Origin: JAQUGA01 sp964521105
GTDB lineage: Bacteria; Bacteroidota; Bacteroidia; Bacteroidales; WCHB1-69
Length of the DNA stretch: 64,000 nt
Reading direction: 5' to 3'
Assembly: GCA_964521105.1 (NCBI GenBank)
Contig: CAZFPO010000005.1
Location: 1 to 64,000, forward strand
Below are positions 1 to 8,256 of this stretch, in pieces (the stretch's first letter is position 1; every line of letters starts with the position of its first letter). The notes under the pieces were generated by a model that saw only the letters and a program-made list of their open reading frames with translations, made no database searches and had not been told where the DNA came from. The translations under genes were made by a program, and so were the position numbers.

Positions 1-76
1 AGCTGGAATTAGCTATAAAAATGAATTTAGGTATAACATTAAGTAATCATTTTTTGTTAAACACAAACTGAATATT

Positions 77-1819
77 ATGATAAAAAAACATTTTCTTTTT
101 TCGATTTTCTTGATTATTCAAGTTGGCTTAATAAGTCAAAATTTACCTAAAGGTTTTTCAAATGAGGAGATGCAAATGATGCCGACGTATCAAGCACCAA
201 AACCATTTAAAGCTGTACCATCATCACCTGGAGTTCCAGTTAGAGCAATGGCTGAATGGGAAGAACAACAAGCTATTTCCATTACATGGCGTTCATATCA
301 ATCGGTATTAGCTCAAATTGTGCGTCATGCTCAAAACGAATGTAAAGTAATTATAAATTGTACCGATTCAAACACTGTTAAAAATTATCTTATTGCTCAA
401 GGAATTACTCCAAATTCTAACATCGAATATTTAATTGTGAATACTAATTCGGTTTGGATTCGTGATTATGGTTCATACAGTATTTATAAAGATGTTGTAG
501 ATTCTCTATTTTTAATTGATTGGGTTTATAATCGTCCTCGACCATTAGATGACGTTATACCATCGTATCATGCTCAATATCTGGGACTACCATTATTTTC
601 GATGACTGAAAGTCCAAATCAGCTAACTCATACCGGTGGGAATTTGATGATTGATGGTTTTGGAACTGCTTTTTCGTCAAAATTGGTTTTAGACGAAAAT
701 GCTCAATACAGCCACACCGAAGCTCAAATAGATAGTATTATGAATGATTACATGGGCATTACGAGATACATTAAATTTGATGTTCTCCCTTACGATGGTA
801 TTCATCACATCGACATGCACATGAAACTGCTTGATGAAGAAACCATTTTAGTAGGAGAGTACCCCACAAACATTTCTGATGGACCACAAATTGAAGCCAA
901 TTTATTGTATTTGTTTAATAATTACAATTCCGTTTTTGGTACTCCATATAAAATTGTTCGTATTCCTTTGATACCGAACTCGGCAGGTACATCCTGGCCA
1001 AGTTCGGGTGCATATTATCGAACATATACCAATGGTGTTTTTATTAACAAAAGCTTTATTTATCCAAGCTATTATCAAAAGTATGATACCACCGCTTATC
1101 GAATTTTTAAAGAAGCATTACCTGGTTATAATATTGTTCCAATAAATAGCGATCCCGACCCAATTTCGGCAAGTGGTGCAATTCACTGCATTACAAATAA
1201 TATTGGAGTTCAAAATCCACTATTAATTTCTCATAAACGATTGGAAAACACCTTCGATTTTACAAATTCGTATTTGGTTGAAGCAAAAATTAAGCATATT
1301 TCAGGAATCCAAAGTGCTCATATTTATTACCGTACAGATACAGTTTCGCCATACATTTCAGTGGAAATGAATATTATTGGTGGACAAGATGATATTTGGC
1401 GTGGTTCAATTCCTCCTCAATCACAAGGTACAACCATTTATTATTACATCCAAGCCCAAGCAAATTCTGGAAAAACTATTACTCGACCCATTACTGCTCC
1501 TCAAGGTTATTGGAAATTCTCGGTGTTATCACCTACTCAAATTTGTAATACCGAAAATAATTTTGTGATAGATAGGATATTTCCAAATCCAGCTTCTTCG
1601 ATAACTTGTATTCAAATTAATATGAAAAAATCAGAAAATATTTCAATTGAAATGTATGATTTGTATGGAAAATTTGTTTCTACAATATTTGAAGGTAAAG
1701 TTAATCAAGGTACACGCAATTTTTTCTTTAACGCCGAATTGTATAATGACGGTTTGTATATGGTTAAAGTTAAAAGTTCTAATATTTCTGCTTTCCAAAA
1801 GGTTATAATTAAGCATTGA
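77..1819 (+). CDS. Secreted agmatine/peptidylarginine deiminase-like protein with T9SS sorting domain
   Basis: Guanidino-group hydrolase of the agmatine deiminase/PAD-porph family, expected to turn arginine or agmatine guanidines into ureido groups outside the cell. An N-terminal signal peptide (hydrophobic to about residue 20, ending GLISQ) is followed by the catalytic domain with AEWEEQQA, SVWIRDYG, HTGGNL, HHIDMHMK (about 243-250) and the nucleophile motif GAIHCIT (Cys about 371). An Ig-like segment covers about 390-485. A C-terminal type A sorting domain begins IFPNP and ends with a lysine-rich strand. Length (580 aa) and order (deiminase, Ig-like, sorting domain) match the secreted P. 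gingivalis peptidylarginine deiminase (about 556 aa). Whether the substrate is peptidyl-arginine or agmatine cannot be read from sequence. Confidence 0.9.
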   Translation: MIKKHFLFSIFLIIQVGLISQNLPKGFSNEEMQMMPTYQAPKPFKAVPSSPGVPVRAMAEWEEQQAISITWRSYQSVLAQIVRHAQNECKVIINCTDSNTVKNYLIAQGITPNSNIEYLIVNTNSVWIRDYGSYSIYKDVVDSLFLIDWVYNRPRPLDDVIPSYHAQYLGLPLFSMTESPNQLTHTGGNLMIDGFGTAFSSKLVLDENAQYSHTEAQIDSIMNDYMGITRYIKFDVLPYDGIHHIDMHMKLLDEETILVGEYPTNISDGPQIEANLLYLFNNYNSVFGTPYKIVRIPLIPNSAGTSWPSSGAYYRTYTNGVFINKSFIYPSYYQKYDTTAYRIFKEALPGYNIVPINSDPDPISASGAIHCITNNIGVQNPLLISHKRLENTFDFTNSYLVEAKIKHISGIQSAHIYYRTDTVSPYISVEMNIIGGQDDIWRGSIPPQSQGTTIYYYIQAQANSGKTITRPITAPQGYWKFSVLSPTQICNTENNFVIDRIFPNPASSITCIQINMKKSENISIEMYDLYGKFVSTIFEGKVNQGTRNFFFNAELYNDGLYMVKVKSSNISAFQKVIIKH

Positions 1820-1963
1820 TGACAAGATATTGCTGCCTAAAACAAGGATAATAGACATAACGAAATACAAAATAAAAACGAAACTGACTGGAAAATAGAA
1901 AATATTTATTTTTTCCGAACTATGATAAGCATTAAAGGAAAACTATCAGGTTATATGTTCTAA

Positions 1964-1980
1964 ACTATACTTATAGTCCG
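1964..1980 (+). promoter_or_regulatory. C-box operator of the restriction-modification system
   Basis: Positions 1964-1977 form a perfect palindrome, ACTATA-CT-TATAGT, and the run ACTTATAGTCCG matches the core of C-box operators known for controller proteins such as C.Esp1396I and C.PvuII. It lies 40 bp before the preferred ATG of the controller gene, the usual position for autoregulation. A second, weaker half-operator may follow (1982-1995), as expected for the two-dimer arrangement, but I cannot define it firmly. Confidence 0.7.
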
Positions 1981-2016
1981 TTGTATGATAAGCTACAATT
2001 GTGCAATTTTGTGCTC

Positions 2017-2238
2017 ATGGACATTAAAGAAAAAATAGGTTTAAGATTAAGAGAATTAAGAAAACAAAAAGGTCTTAGTCAGGAAAAGTTTGCATTTGAA
2101 TGTGAACTGGATAGAACCTATATTGCAAGCATTGAGCAAGGGAAAAGAAATGTTTCCATTGCCAATATTGAAAAAATTGCAAAAGCACTCAATATGTCCG
2201 TTTACGACTTTTTTAAAACTGACATATTTGGAAAATGA
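2017..2238 (+). CDS. Controller (C) protein of type II R-M system, XRE-family HTH
   Basis: A 73-residue helix-turn-helix regulator containing RLRELRKQKGLSQEKFA, RTYIASIEQGKRN and IEKIAKALNMSVYDFF, the full five-helix XRE fold and nothing else. This is the size and composition of R-M controller proteins, which delay expression of the restriction enzyme after the genes enter a new host. The ATG at 2017 is preferred. An in-frame TTG at 1981 would add 12 residues, but it abuts the C-box. The stop overlaps the start of the endonuclease gene (ATGA), so the two are translationally coupled. With a C-box directly upstream, this assignment is firmer than a generic XRE call. Confidence 0.88.
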   Translation: MDIKEKIGLRLRELRKQKGLSQEKFAFECELDRTYIASIEQGKRNVSIANIEKIAKALNMSVYDFFKTDIFGK

Positions 2239-2807
2239 TTAAAGTAAATGATTTTGTAGTTTTATTAAAAAACACAAGTGGTTTAGAAAACAACTCTGTA
2301 GGTTTTGTTTTAGATATTAAAGGGAAAAAAGCTAAAGTTTTTTTTATTGGCAAATTGAAGGAAGTAAATATTGATATTTCAAAAGTTAAATTAATAGATG
2401 TTTATAAAACGGGCAAACCAAATAAATATAAAATTTGTAATGTTTGTCATATCCTCAAAGAAGATTATAAGGATTTTGATATAAATCAAACTGACGCATC
2501 GGGAAGAAAAACAACTCGTCCAACTTGTATAGAATGTAGAAAAACAATTGATGGAGTCGCATTAAAAACTTCTGAGAAGAAAAAAATGTTAGCCGAAAAA
2601 CCTACAAATTTTTTTGTTTGTCCAATTTGTAAAAAGGCATCCATACCTGGAGTAACAGCAAATTTAGTTATAGACCATAACCATGATACTGGCAATGCAA
2701 GAACATGGATTTGCGATAGCTGCAATACAGGACTTGGTCGTTTTAAAGATGATGTTGATTTTTTGAAAGAAGCAATAAATTATCTTAAAAAATATAAAAA
2801 TAGCTAA
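2235..2807 (+). CDS. Type II restriction endonuclease, HNH / endonuclease VII-like
   Basis: A 190-residue nuclease. Residues 1-60 look like a small beta-rich domain. A first Cys4 zinc site follows (C68, C71, C98, C101), then the beta-beta-alpha-metal nuclease core with a second Cys4 site (C129, C132, C160, C163), the catalytic DHNH at 147-150, and N164 in SCNTGLG. The core resembles the recombination endonuclease VII family. The size and two zinc sites recall the restriction enzyme Hpy99I, but that is resemblance, not proof of specificity. It is coupled to the C gene by a 4-base overlap and faces the methyltransferase, with stop codons overlapping by 4 bases. Cleavage site unknown. Confidence 0.85.
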   Translation: MIKVNDFVVLLKNTSGLENNSVGFVLDIKGKKAKVFFIGKLKEVNIDISKVKLIDVYKTGKPNKYKICNVCHILKEDYKDFDINQTDASGRKTTRPTCIECRKTIDGVALKTSEKKKMLAEKPTNFFVCPICKKASIPGVTANLVIDHNHDTGNARTWICDSCNTGLGRFKDDVDFLKEAINYLKKYKNS

Positions 2808-3598
2808 AACAATTGTGGGGGAATCATTTCCAATCTTTTAATGGATAATTCTGTATACTCTTTTGAAATTTCCATTCCGAGATAATTGCGGTTGTTTAAT
2901 TTAGCCATTTTACAAGTTGTTCCAGAACCGCACATCGGGTCAAAAACTAAATCATTTTCGTTTGTCCATGATAAAATATGATCACTTGCTAACTTTTCAG
3001 GGAAAATTGCTGTATGTTGAAAAGCTATTTTATCGTTTGTTGAGCCACCCAAACCAACAGCATAACTCCAAATATTTGTCAAAGTTTTTTCTTCTTTTAG
3101 TTCTCCAACAACTTTATTATTAATACCATCAGCTTTTTTGTTAGAAACCAATTTTTCAAAACCTTGTCGTGCAGTCTTTGTTTTTAAAGGATTAAATGTA
3201 CTAACTTTTTCTTTTGAAAACACAAACATAAATTCGTAACAATTTGTGTATGCATTGGAACGCATAAACGGTGTATTTTTCTTTTGATAAATCATAACAT
3301 CATGAACTTTAAAACCAATTTCTTGAAAATAAAGGCATTGTTTAAAACTAGTTAAAGTACGGTCTCCATTTTTGATTTTATCACCAACGACCCATACAAC
3401 AACTCCCCCTTTTTTCATTAGTCGAAATAATTCCTTAGCAATATTTTCAAAATCAAAATGGAAACCATTATAGTTTCGCAAATCGTCATAAGGTGGGGAA
3501 GTAACGACCAAATCAATACATTCTGTTGGTAGTTCTTTCATCCCCAAAAGACAATCTACATTATAAATATTGTTTAATTCAAATTTTCCTAGATTCAT
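2804..3598 (-). CDS. Type II DNA methyltransferase (beta class, N4/N6)
   Basis: Protective methyltransferase of the R-M system, about 264 aa. Motif order is beta class: catalytic motif IV TSPPYDD near residue 33 comes before the SAM-binding motif I FDPMCGSGTT near residue 220. The SPPY form of motif IV is most common in N4-cytosine enzymes, though some N6-adenine enzymes share it. The start is placed at the ATG at 3598 (MNLGKFELNN), not the longer reading frame from 3742, because a -7 box (3618-3625) and a C-box-like site (3644-3655) lie inside the extension, and the extension adds a hydrophobic stretch foreign to the family. It is transcribed towards the endonuclease gene. Confidence 0.9.
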   Translation of the reverse strand: MNLGKFELNNIYNVDCLLGMKELPTECIDLVVTSPPYDDLRNYNGFHFDFENIAKELFRLMKKGGVVVWVVGDKIKNGDRTLTSFKQCLYFQEIGFKVHDVMIYQKKNTPFMRSNAYTNCYEFMFVFSKEKVSTFNPLKTKTARQGFEKLVSNKKADGINNKVVGELKEEKTLTNIWSYAVGLGGSTNDKIAFQHTAIFPEKLASDHILSWTNENDLVFDPMCGSGTTCKMAKLNNRNYLGMEISKEYTELSIKRLEMIPPQLF

Positions 3599-3617
3599 CT
3601 GCGTCCTTTTATAATTG

Positions 3618-3655
3618 CAAAAATAAGTAATATTTTTGAATTGATACTTATAATC
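3618..3655 (-). promoter_or_regulatory. Methyltransferase promoter with C-box-like site
   Basis: On the minus strand TATTTTTG (3618-3625) fits the Bacteroidota -7 consensus and sits about 20 bp before the methyltransferase ATG. On the plus strand ATACTTATAATC (3644-3655) matches 11 of 12 bases of the C-box core at 1967-1978. It overlaps where the -33 region should be, so bound controller protein would be expected to repress the methyltransferase. That is inference by analogy with Esp1396I. Confidence 0.5.
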
Positions 3656-3975
3656 TACAATGAAAATTAAATTAGTTATCAACAAAACTATCAGAGGTGC
3701 AGTTTGATAATATGGAATGTCAAAAAAAAAGTACACACACAATTTAAAACCTGACCAAAGTCATTCTTTCATTATATTTGCTGATTATAAACTATTCTTT
3801 GGGTTCAAAAGTCAGTCTGAAAAATATTTAACTTTGGCAAAGTCTAAAATCAATTGTGCAGAAAGTTCTAATTGAAAAAATATTGCAACTAATGAACTTC
3901 ATTGTAATAATTTGATTGAGAGGTACTCCGAAATGCCAACCAGCTTTCAAACACAGTCTTAATAATTTAAGCAAA
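3656..3975. other. Gene-poor gap behind the R-M system
   Basis: I see no convincing gene here. A plus-strand TATATTTG (3773-3780) resembles a -7 box, and the next strong terminator in that direction is at 3976-4018, so a short untranslated transcript of about 230 nt is conceivable. A -33 element is not evident. Short inverted repeats such as ACTTTGGCAAAGT occur. The gap may also be a decayed boundary of the acquired R-M island. Confidence 0.4.
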
Positions 3976-4018
3976 TTTTGAAATAAAAAAGCCCTTGACG
4001 GGCTTTTTTATTTCAAAA
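3976..4018 (-). terminator. Bidirectional intrinsic terminator
   Basis: A perfect 19-bp stem (3976-3994 with 4000-4018), core GCCC/GGGC, loop TTGAC, flanked by A and T runs so that it can act in both directions. On the minus strand it ends the S9 peptidase transcript just after its stop codon. Confidence 0.9.
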
Positions 4019-4024
4019 TTGGTG

Positions 4025-6109
4025 CTATTTTTTTAAATAAGTATCTAACCATCTAAAAAATTCGCGTTGCCAAAGTACTGAATTTTGAGGTTTCAGAACA
4101 AAATGTGATTCCTCGGGGAAGAATAAAAATCGGCTTGGTATACCTTTTAGTTGAGCAGCATTAAAAGCTTGCATGCCTTCGGTATAAGGAATTCTAAAAT
4201 CTCTGCCACCATGAATTACTAACAATGGGGTATCCCAATTTCCGATAAAATTATGTGGCGAAAAGTCATAGCTTTTAGGACGATTTTTATCCCAATATGC
4301 GCCACCAATATCGTGGTTTGCAAAAAACATTTCTTCGGTAGTGCCATACCAGCTTTCAAAATTGAACATACCACAGTGTGCAATAAAGCATTTAAAACGT
4401 TTGTTATGATTTCCGGCTAACCAATACACCGAATAACCACCATAGCTTGCACCAACTGCTCCCATTCGGGTAGAATCAACATAAGGTTCTTTAGCTACAT
4501 CATCAATTGCCGAAAGGTAATCCTGCATATTTTGTCCGCCATAATCTAAACTTATTTGGTCGTTCCATTCACTTCCAAAGGAGGGAAGTCCTCGGCGATT
4601 AGGAGCAACCACAATATAACCTCGAGCCGCCATTATTTGAAAATTCCAACGGTATGAAAAAAACTGACTAACAGCACTTTGTGGACCACCTTGGCAATAT
4701 AATATGGCAGGGTATTTTTTTGTTGAATCAAATCCAGGAGGATAAATTACCCATACTAACATGCTTTTTCCATCAGTTGTTTTTACCCAACGTTCTTTAA
4801 CTTCGCCTAACTGTATGGATTTTAATTTTTCAGTATTTGTATTTGTAATTTGTTTCTCTTCTAATGTTTTTAAATTGATATTAAATATTTCGGTAGGCAA
4901 TGAAATGGACATTTTTGTTCCAACCAAAAATTTGCCAGCAAATTGTAGTTCGGTATAATCGTGCCAGCCCTTAGTAATTTGAGTAATTTTTTTTGTTTTT
5001 AATTCTAAGTTATAAAGTTGATGTGTTGCTTTAGTTGCACTAATAAAATAAATTGATTTTGAATCACTTGACCATTTAAAGTTTTCGGAACTTTGGTCGA
5101 AATTCGAGGTATAATCTTCAGCTTTTTGAGTGGCAAAATCGTAAATCATTATCCGTTTTTTATCCGATTCAAACCCGGGTGTTTTCATGCTGCTCCAAAC
5201 AATGTATTTGCCATCGGGCGAAAATACTGGATCCATGTCATATCCTTTATTTAATTCACTAATATTCTCCGTTTTTTTTGTATCTAAATTGTAAACGTAA
5301 ATATCGCTATTTGTGCTTAAAGCATATTCTTTACCCGATTGCTTTTTGCAGGTATAGGCAATTTTTTTTCCGTCAGTACTCCAACTTATTTGTTCCATTC
5401 CTCCATAAGGCATCATGGGTGCGTCAAAATGTTCTTTTCCCATGATGTCAATACCATTTTCAATTGTACTAGTATTGTATGGTGTGATGAAAATGTGCTG
5501 ATACGAGAAATCTGTCCATGAATCCCAATGGCGATACATTAAATCGTCAAAAATCATGGCATTAGCTTTTGGTAAATCGGGGTATAAGTCTTGAACCGTA
5601 TATTCTAATTTAACATCTTTAATGTACAATAAATTTTTCTGATCGGGCGAAAACATAAAAGCATTTACCCCGTCTATAATATTGCTAATTCGAGTTTTAC
5701 CTGTTCCGTCTGGGTTCATTTCCCATATTTGAACCCCTTTTACTTCGGGCGATAAATAAATAATTTTTTTACCATCTGGACGCCAAATAGCATTAAATAC
5801 CGAAAAATCTACATCGGTTAATTTGGTAACAACACCGCCTTGAATAGGTACAGAATATAAATTTCGTTTACCTTTATTTTCCGATAAATTATATTCGGTA
5901 ACTCCAAATAAAACAGTTTGCCCATCAGGCGACACTTGAATTTCGCTAACTCGTCCGAGTGTCCATAAAAATTCAGGGGTCATCTTTGGCGGCTCAATGG
6001 TAGGTCTGATGCCTTTTTTAATGTTTGTTTGTTCGGTTGTTTGCGAAAAAACTACAGTAGTTATAAGCATAACTACACTTAATAAAATTGTTTTGTTTAA
6101 TAATTTCAT
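4025..6109 (-). CDS. S9 family prolyl-oligopeptidase-type peptidase (DPP5-like)
   Basis: A secreted serine peptidase of 694 aa. It has a signal peptide (ends VVFSQ), an N-terminal beta-propeller rich in TolB/WD40-like SPDG and WRPDGKK repeats over about residues 45-430, and a C-terminal alpha/beta-hydrolase. The catalytic Ser is in GASYGGY (about 555), Asp in GGRDFRIPY (about 637) and His in EESHFVL (about 669). Family knowledge: such enzymes remove dipeptides or acyl-amino acids from peptides, and in asaccharolytic Bacteroidota the periplasmic DPP5 feeds on peptides. Length and architecture fit DPP5 or acylaminoacyl-peptidase; sequence alone does not separate these. Confidence 0.92.
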   Translation of the reverse strand: MKLLNKTILLSVVMLITTVVFSQTTEQTNIKKGIRPTIEPPKMTPEFLWTLGRVSEIQVSPDGQTVLFGVTEYNLSENKGKRNLYSVPIQGGVVTKLTDVDFSVFNAIWRPDGKKIIYLSPEVKGVQIWEMNPDGTGKTRISNIIDGVNAFMFSPDQKNLLYIKDVKLEYTVQDLYPDLPKANAMIFDDLMYRHWDSWTDFSYQHIFITPYNTSTIENGIDIMGKEHFDAPMMPYGGMEQISWSTDGKKIAYTCKKQSGKEYALSTNSDIYVYNLDTKKTENISELNKGYDMDPVFSPDGKYIVWSSMKTPGFESDKKRIMIYDFATQKAEDYTSNFDQSSENFKWSSDSKSIYFISATKATHQLYNLELKTKKITQITKGWHDYTELQFAGKFLVGTKMSISLPTEIFNINLKTLEEKQITNTNTEKLKSIQLGEVKERWVKTTDGKSMLVWVIYPPGFDSTKKYPAILYCQGGPQSAVSQFFSYRWNFQIMAARGYIVVAPNRRGLPSFGSEWNDQISLDYGGQNMQDYLSAIDDVAKEPYVDSTRMGAVGASYGGYSVYWLAGNHNKRFKCFIAHCGMFNFESWYGTTEEMFFANHDIGGAYWDKNRPKSYDFSPHNFIGNWDTPLLVIHGGRDFRIPYTEGMQAFNAAQLKGIPSRFLFFPEESHFVLKPQNSVLWQREFFRWLDTYLKK

Positions 6110-6227
6110 GTTGAATATTTTTTGTAGCTAAATTAATAAAAAACCAGATTAATACATAAACCTGTGTGTTAATTTATTCTTTAATCTTAAAAAAAAACAA
6201 AAGATATCTAAATTGACTGAAAAAATG

Positions 6228-6235
6228 TACTTTTG
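6228..6235 (+). promoter_or_regulatory. -7 promoter box for the rhodanese operon
   Basis: TACTTTTG fits the Bacteroidota TAnnTTTG consensus, 18 bp before the ATG at 6254. No well-spaced -33 TTTG is evident. Confidence 0.5.
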
Positions 6236-6253
6236 ATTTTAAATTTGTTATAA

Positions 6254-6634
6254 ATGGATTCAAAAATTAAAGTTTATACTCCAAAAGAAACACTTGATAA
6301 GTTTGGGTTTGATGATACAATTCTTTTGGATATTCGTGAAAATGAAATGCTTGGTTTCAAACGATTTGATGTACCTAAACAGATTAATATTTCCAATAAA
6401 GAATTAGATGAAAAGTGGGTTATTTTACCATTAAATAAATTGATAATTGTTGCCGATACAAGTGGTGTTTTTGCTCGTAAATCGGCTGAATTTTTATTTG
6501 AACAAGGTTTTAACGTTGCAATTTTAGCTGGCGGAATTGTAGAATGGGAGAGAGATGGATTAAAATTAGTCGAAAATTCTAGCGAGCGTTTGTCGGGTTC
6601 GTGTATGTGCCAGCTTCGTCCACGCGAAAATTAA
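6254..6634 (+). CDS. Rhodanese-like protein lacking the catalytic cysteine
   Basis: A single 126-residue rhodanese fold (TILLDIREN near 22-30, AGGIVEWERDG near 93-103). In active sulfurtransferases the loop between these reads C-x-x-G-x-R. Here it is D68-T-S-G-V-F, so the persulfide-carrying cysteine is replaced by Asp and the enzyme is unlikely to work as a normal rhodanese. The C-terminus instead holds a C-M-C pair (117, 119) in SGSCMCQLRPRE, which could bind metal or sulfur; that is inference. It is the first gene of a likely operon with an exonuclease (10-bp gap) and a dehydrogenase (6-bp gap). Confidence 0.82.
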   Translation: MDSKIKVYTPKETLDKFGFDDTILLDIRENEMLGFKRFDVPKQINISNKELDEKWVILPLNKLIIVADTSGVFARKSAEFLFEQGFNVAILAGGIVEWERDGLKLVENSSERLSGSCMCQLRPREN

Positions 6635-6644
6635 TTCTAAATGT

Positions 6645-7133
6645 ATGAATTTTATTAGTATTGATTTTGAAACTGCCACAGGGTATATGCACAGTGCTTG
6701 CGCTGTGGGCATTGTTATAATTGAAAATGGTGAAATTTACGATGAGTTTTATTCATTAATTCAACCTCCCGAAAATAAATACTGGTACTCGAATATTAAT
6801 GTGCACGGAATCACACCAATGCAAACTTGTAAAGTTCCAACTTTTGATGAATTGTATTACAAAATTAAACCAATTCTATACGGTAAAAAAATAGTGGCTC
6901 ATAATGAAGCTTTCGACAGAAATGTATTAATGAAAACAATGATGTATTATGGATTAAATTACGAAGAATTAAATCTTCCAAAACGTTGGGATTGTACTTT
7001 GCAAATTTATCGCAAAAAAGGATTTTCACCTGCTAATCTTAAAGCCTGTTGTTCGAAGTTGTCTATTGAGTTAGATCATCATAATGCATTATCCGATGCA
7101 CGAGCTTGTGCTAAATTATACTTACTTAAATAA
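6645..7133 (+). CDS. 3'-5' exonuclease, DEDDh family (DnaQ-like)
   Basis: A 162-aa stand-alone exonuclease domain. Exo I is FISIDFETA (Asp and Glu ligands), exo II is AHNEAFDRNVL, and exo III is HNALSDARACAKLYL, which gives the DEDDh set with the catalytic histidine. Family role: proofreading-type trimming of DNA or RNA 3' ends with two Mg2+ ions. It lacks polymerase-binding and BRCT regions, so it is probably a small nuclease rather than the main Pol III epsilon subunit. The start at 6645 is the first in-frame ATG before exo I. Part of the 6254-8249 operon. Confidence 0.87.
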   Translation: MNFISIDFETATGYMHSACAVGIVIIENGEIYDEFYSLIQPPENKYWYSNINVHGITPMQTCKVPTFDELYYKIKPILYGKKIVAHNEAFDRNVLMKTMMYYGLNYEELNLPKRWDCTLQIYRKKGFSPANLKACCSKLSIELDHHNALSDARACAKLYLLK

Positions 7134-7139
7134 TAAAAA

Positions 7140-8249
7140 ATGACTGAAAAAATTAAATGGATACCTTTTGAAATTATTGAATCAATAATGATTAATCTTT
7201 TACAAAAGTCTGGTATCCCCGAAGCTGATGCAAAAATAGTAGCTGATGTACTAATTACTGCCGATAAACTGGGGATTGATTCTCATGGCTCTAATCGTTT
7301 AAAACCTATTTATTTAGACAGAATTAAAGACGGTATTTTAAACCCTATTACTCAAATTGAAGTTGTGAAAGAAGGACCAACAACTGCTGTGATTGATGGT
7401 CATAATGGAATGGGGCATGTTATATCCAAATTTTCGATGCAGATGGCGATCGATAAAGCTAAAAAATATGGAATGGGCATGGTTGCTGTTCGTAACTCTA
7501 CACATTATGGTATTGCAGGTTATTATGCTATGATGGCTACCAAAGAGAATTTAATAGGAGTGACCGGTACTAACGCCCGACCTTCGATAGCTCCAACTTT
7601 TGGTGTCGAAAATATGATGGGAACAAATCCAATGACTTTTGGAATTCCTACCGACGAAGATTTTCCCTTTTTACTAGATTGTGCAACTTCGGTTACACAA
7701 CGCGGAAAAATTGAAATTTATGCTCGCGAAGGAAAACCAGTTCCTAAAGGTTGGGTTATCGACGAAAATGGTGAAAGTAAAACCGATTCAAATGAAATTT
7801 TGCAAGATTTAATTGATGGAAAAGCGGCACTTACTCCTTTAGGTGGTATTGGCGAAGAAACAGGTGGTTATAAAGGATATGGATATTCACTTGTGGTTGA
7901 AATTTTATCGGCTGCTTTGCAAAGTGGTGCGTATATGAAAATGCTACTTGGTTATAAAGATGGTGTTAAAATTCCATATCCACTCGGACATTTTTTTATT
8001 GCTATTGATGTAAATGCGTTTAATGACGTTGATGAATTTAAAAAAATTACAGGCGATATTTTACGAGAAATTAGAGCTTCAAAATTAGCACCAGGTGAAA
8101 AGCAAATTTTTAGCCCTGGCGAAAAAGAATATATTAAATGGATGTATCGAAAAGATAAGGGGGTGCCTTTTAATACAAACCTGCTTTCTGAGTTCAAATT
8201 ATTATGCAAAAACTACAATTTGTTGGAATTTGAACACTATTTTGAATAA
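7140..8249 (+). CDS. Malate/L-lactate dehydrogenase family protein (Ldh2/YlbC type)
   Basis: NAD(P)-dependent 2-hydroxyacid oxidoreductase of 369 aa, close to the family norm of about 350. Recognisable stretches are DSHGSNRLKPIYLDRIKDG near 50, NSTHYGIAGYYAMMA near 120 (the family's conserved catalytic His) and GTNPMTFGIP near 161. The family includes sulfolactate, malate and ureidoglycolate dehydrogenases, so the true substrate is open. It follows the exonuclease gene after 6 bp and its stop lies 7 bp from the stop of the convergent 8257 gene, with no room for a separate terminator. Confidence 0.88.
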   Translation: MTEKIKWIPFEIIESIMINLLQKSGIPEADAKIVADVLITADKLGIDSHGSNRLKPIYLDRIKDGILNPITQIEVVKEGPTTAVIDGHNGMGHVISKFSMQMAIDKAKKYGMGMVAVRNSTHYGIAGYYAMMATKENLIGVTGTNARPSIAPTFGVENMMGTNPMTFGIPTDEDFPFLLDCATSVTQRGKIEIYAREGKPVPKGWVIDENGESKTDSNEILQDLIDGKAALTPLGGIGEETGGYKGYGYSLVVEILSAALQSGAYMKMLLGYKDGVKIPYPLGHFFIAIDVNAFNDVDEFKKITGDILREIRASKLAPGEKQIFSPGEKEYIKWMYRKDKGVPFNTNLLSEFKLLCKNYNLLEFEHYFE

Positions 8250-8256
8250 TTTTTAC

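Noticed and set aside
3..71. Open frame at the window start that could be the end of an upstream gene (LELAIKMNLGITLSNHFLLN...)
   Set aside because: The strand-like pattern would fit an outer-membrane protein, but only 22 codons are visible, and another frame (2-46) is also open to a stop. I cannot choose between them.
2804..3742. Longer methyltransferase start at 3742
   Set aside because: The extra 48 residues are hydrophobic and unlike the family, and the promoter box and C-box-like site lie within them.
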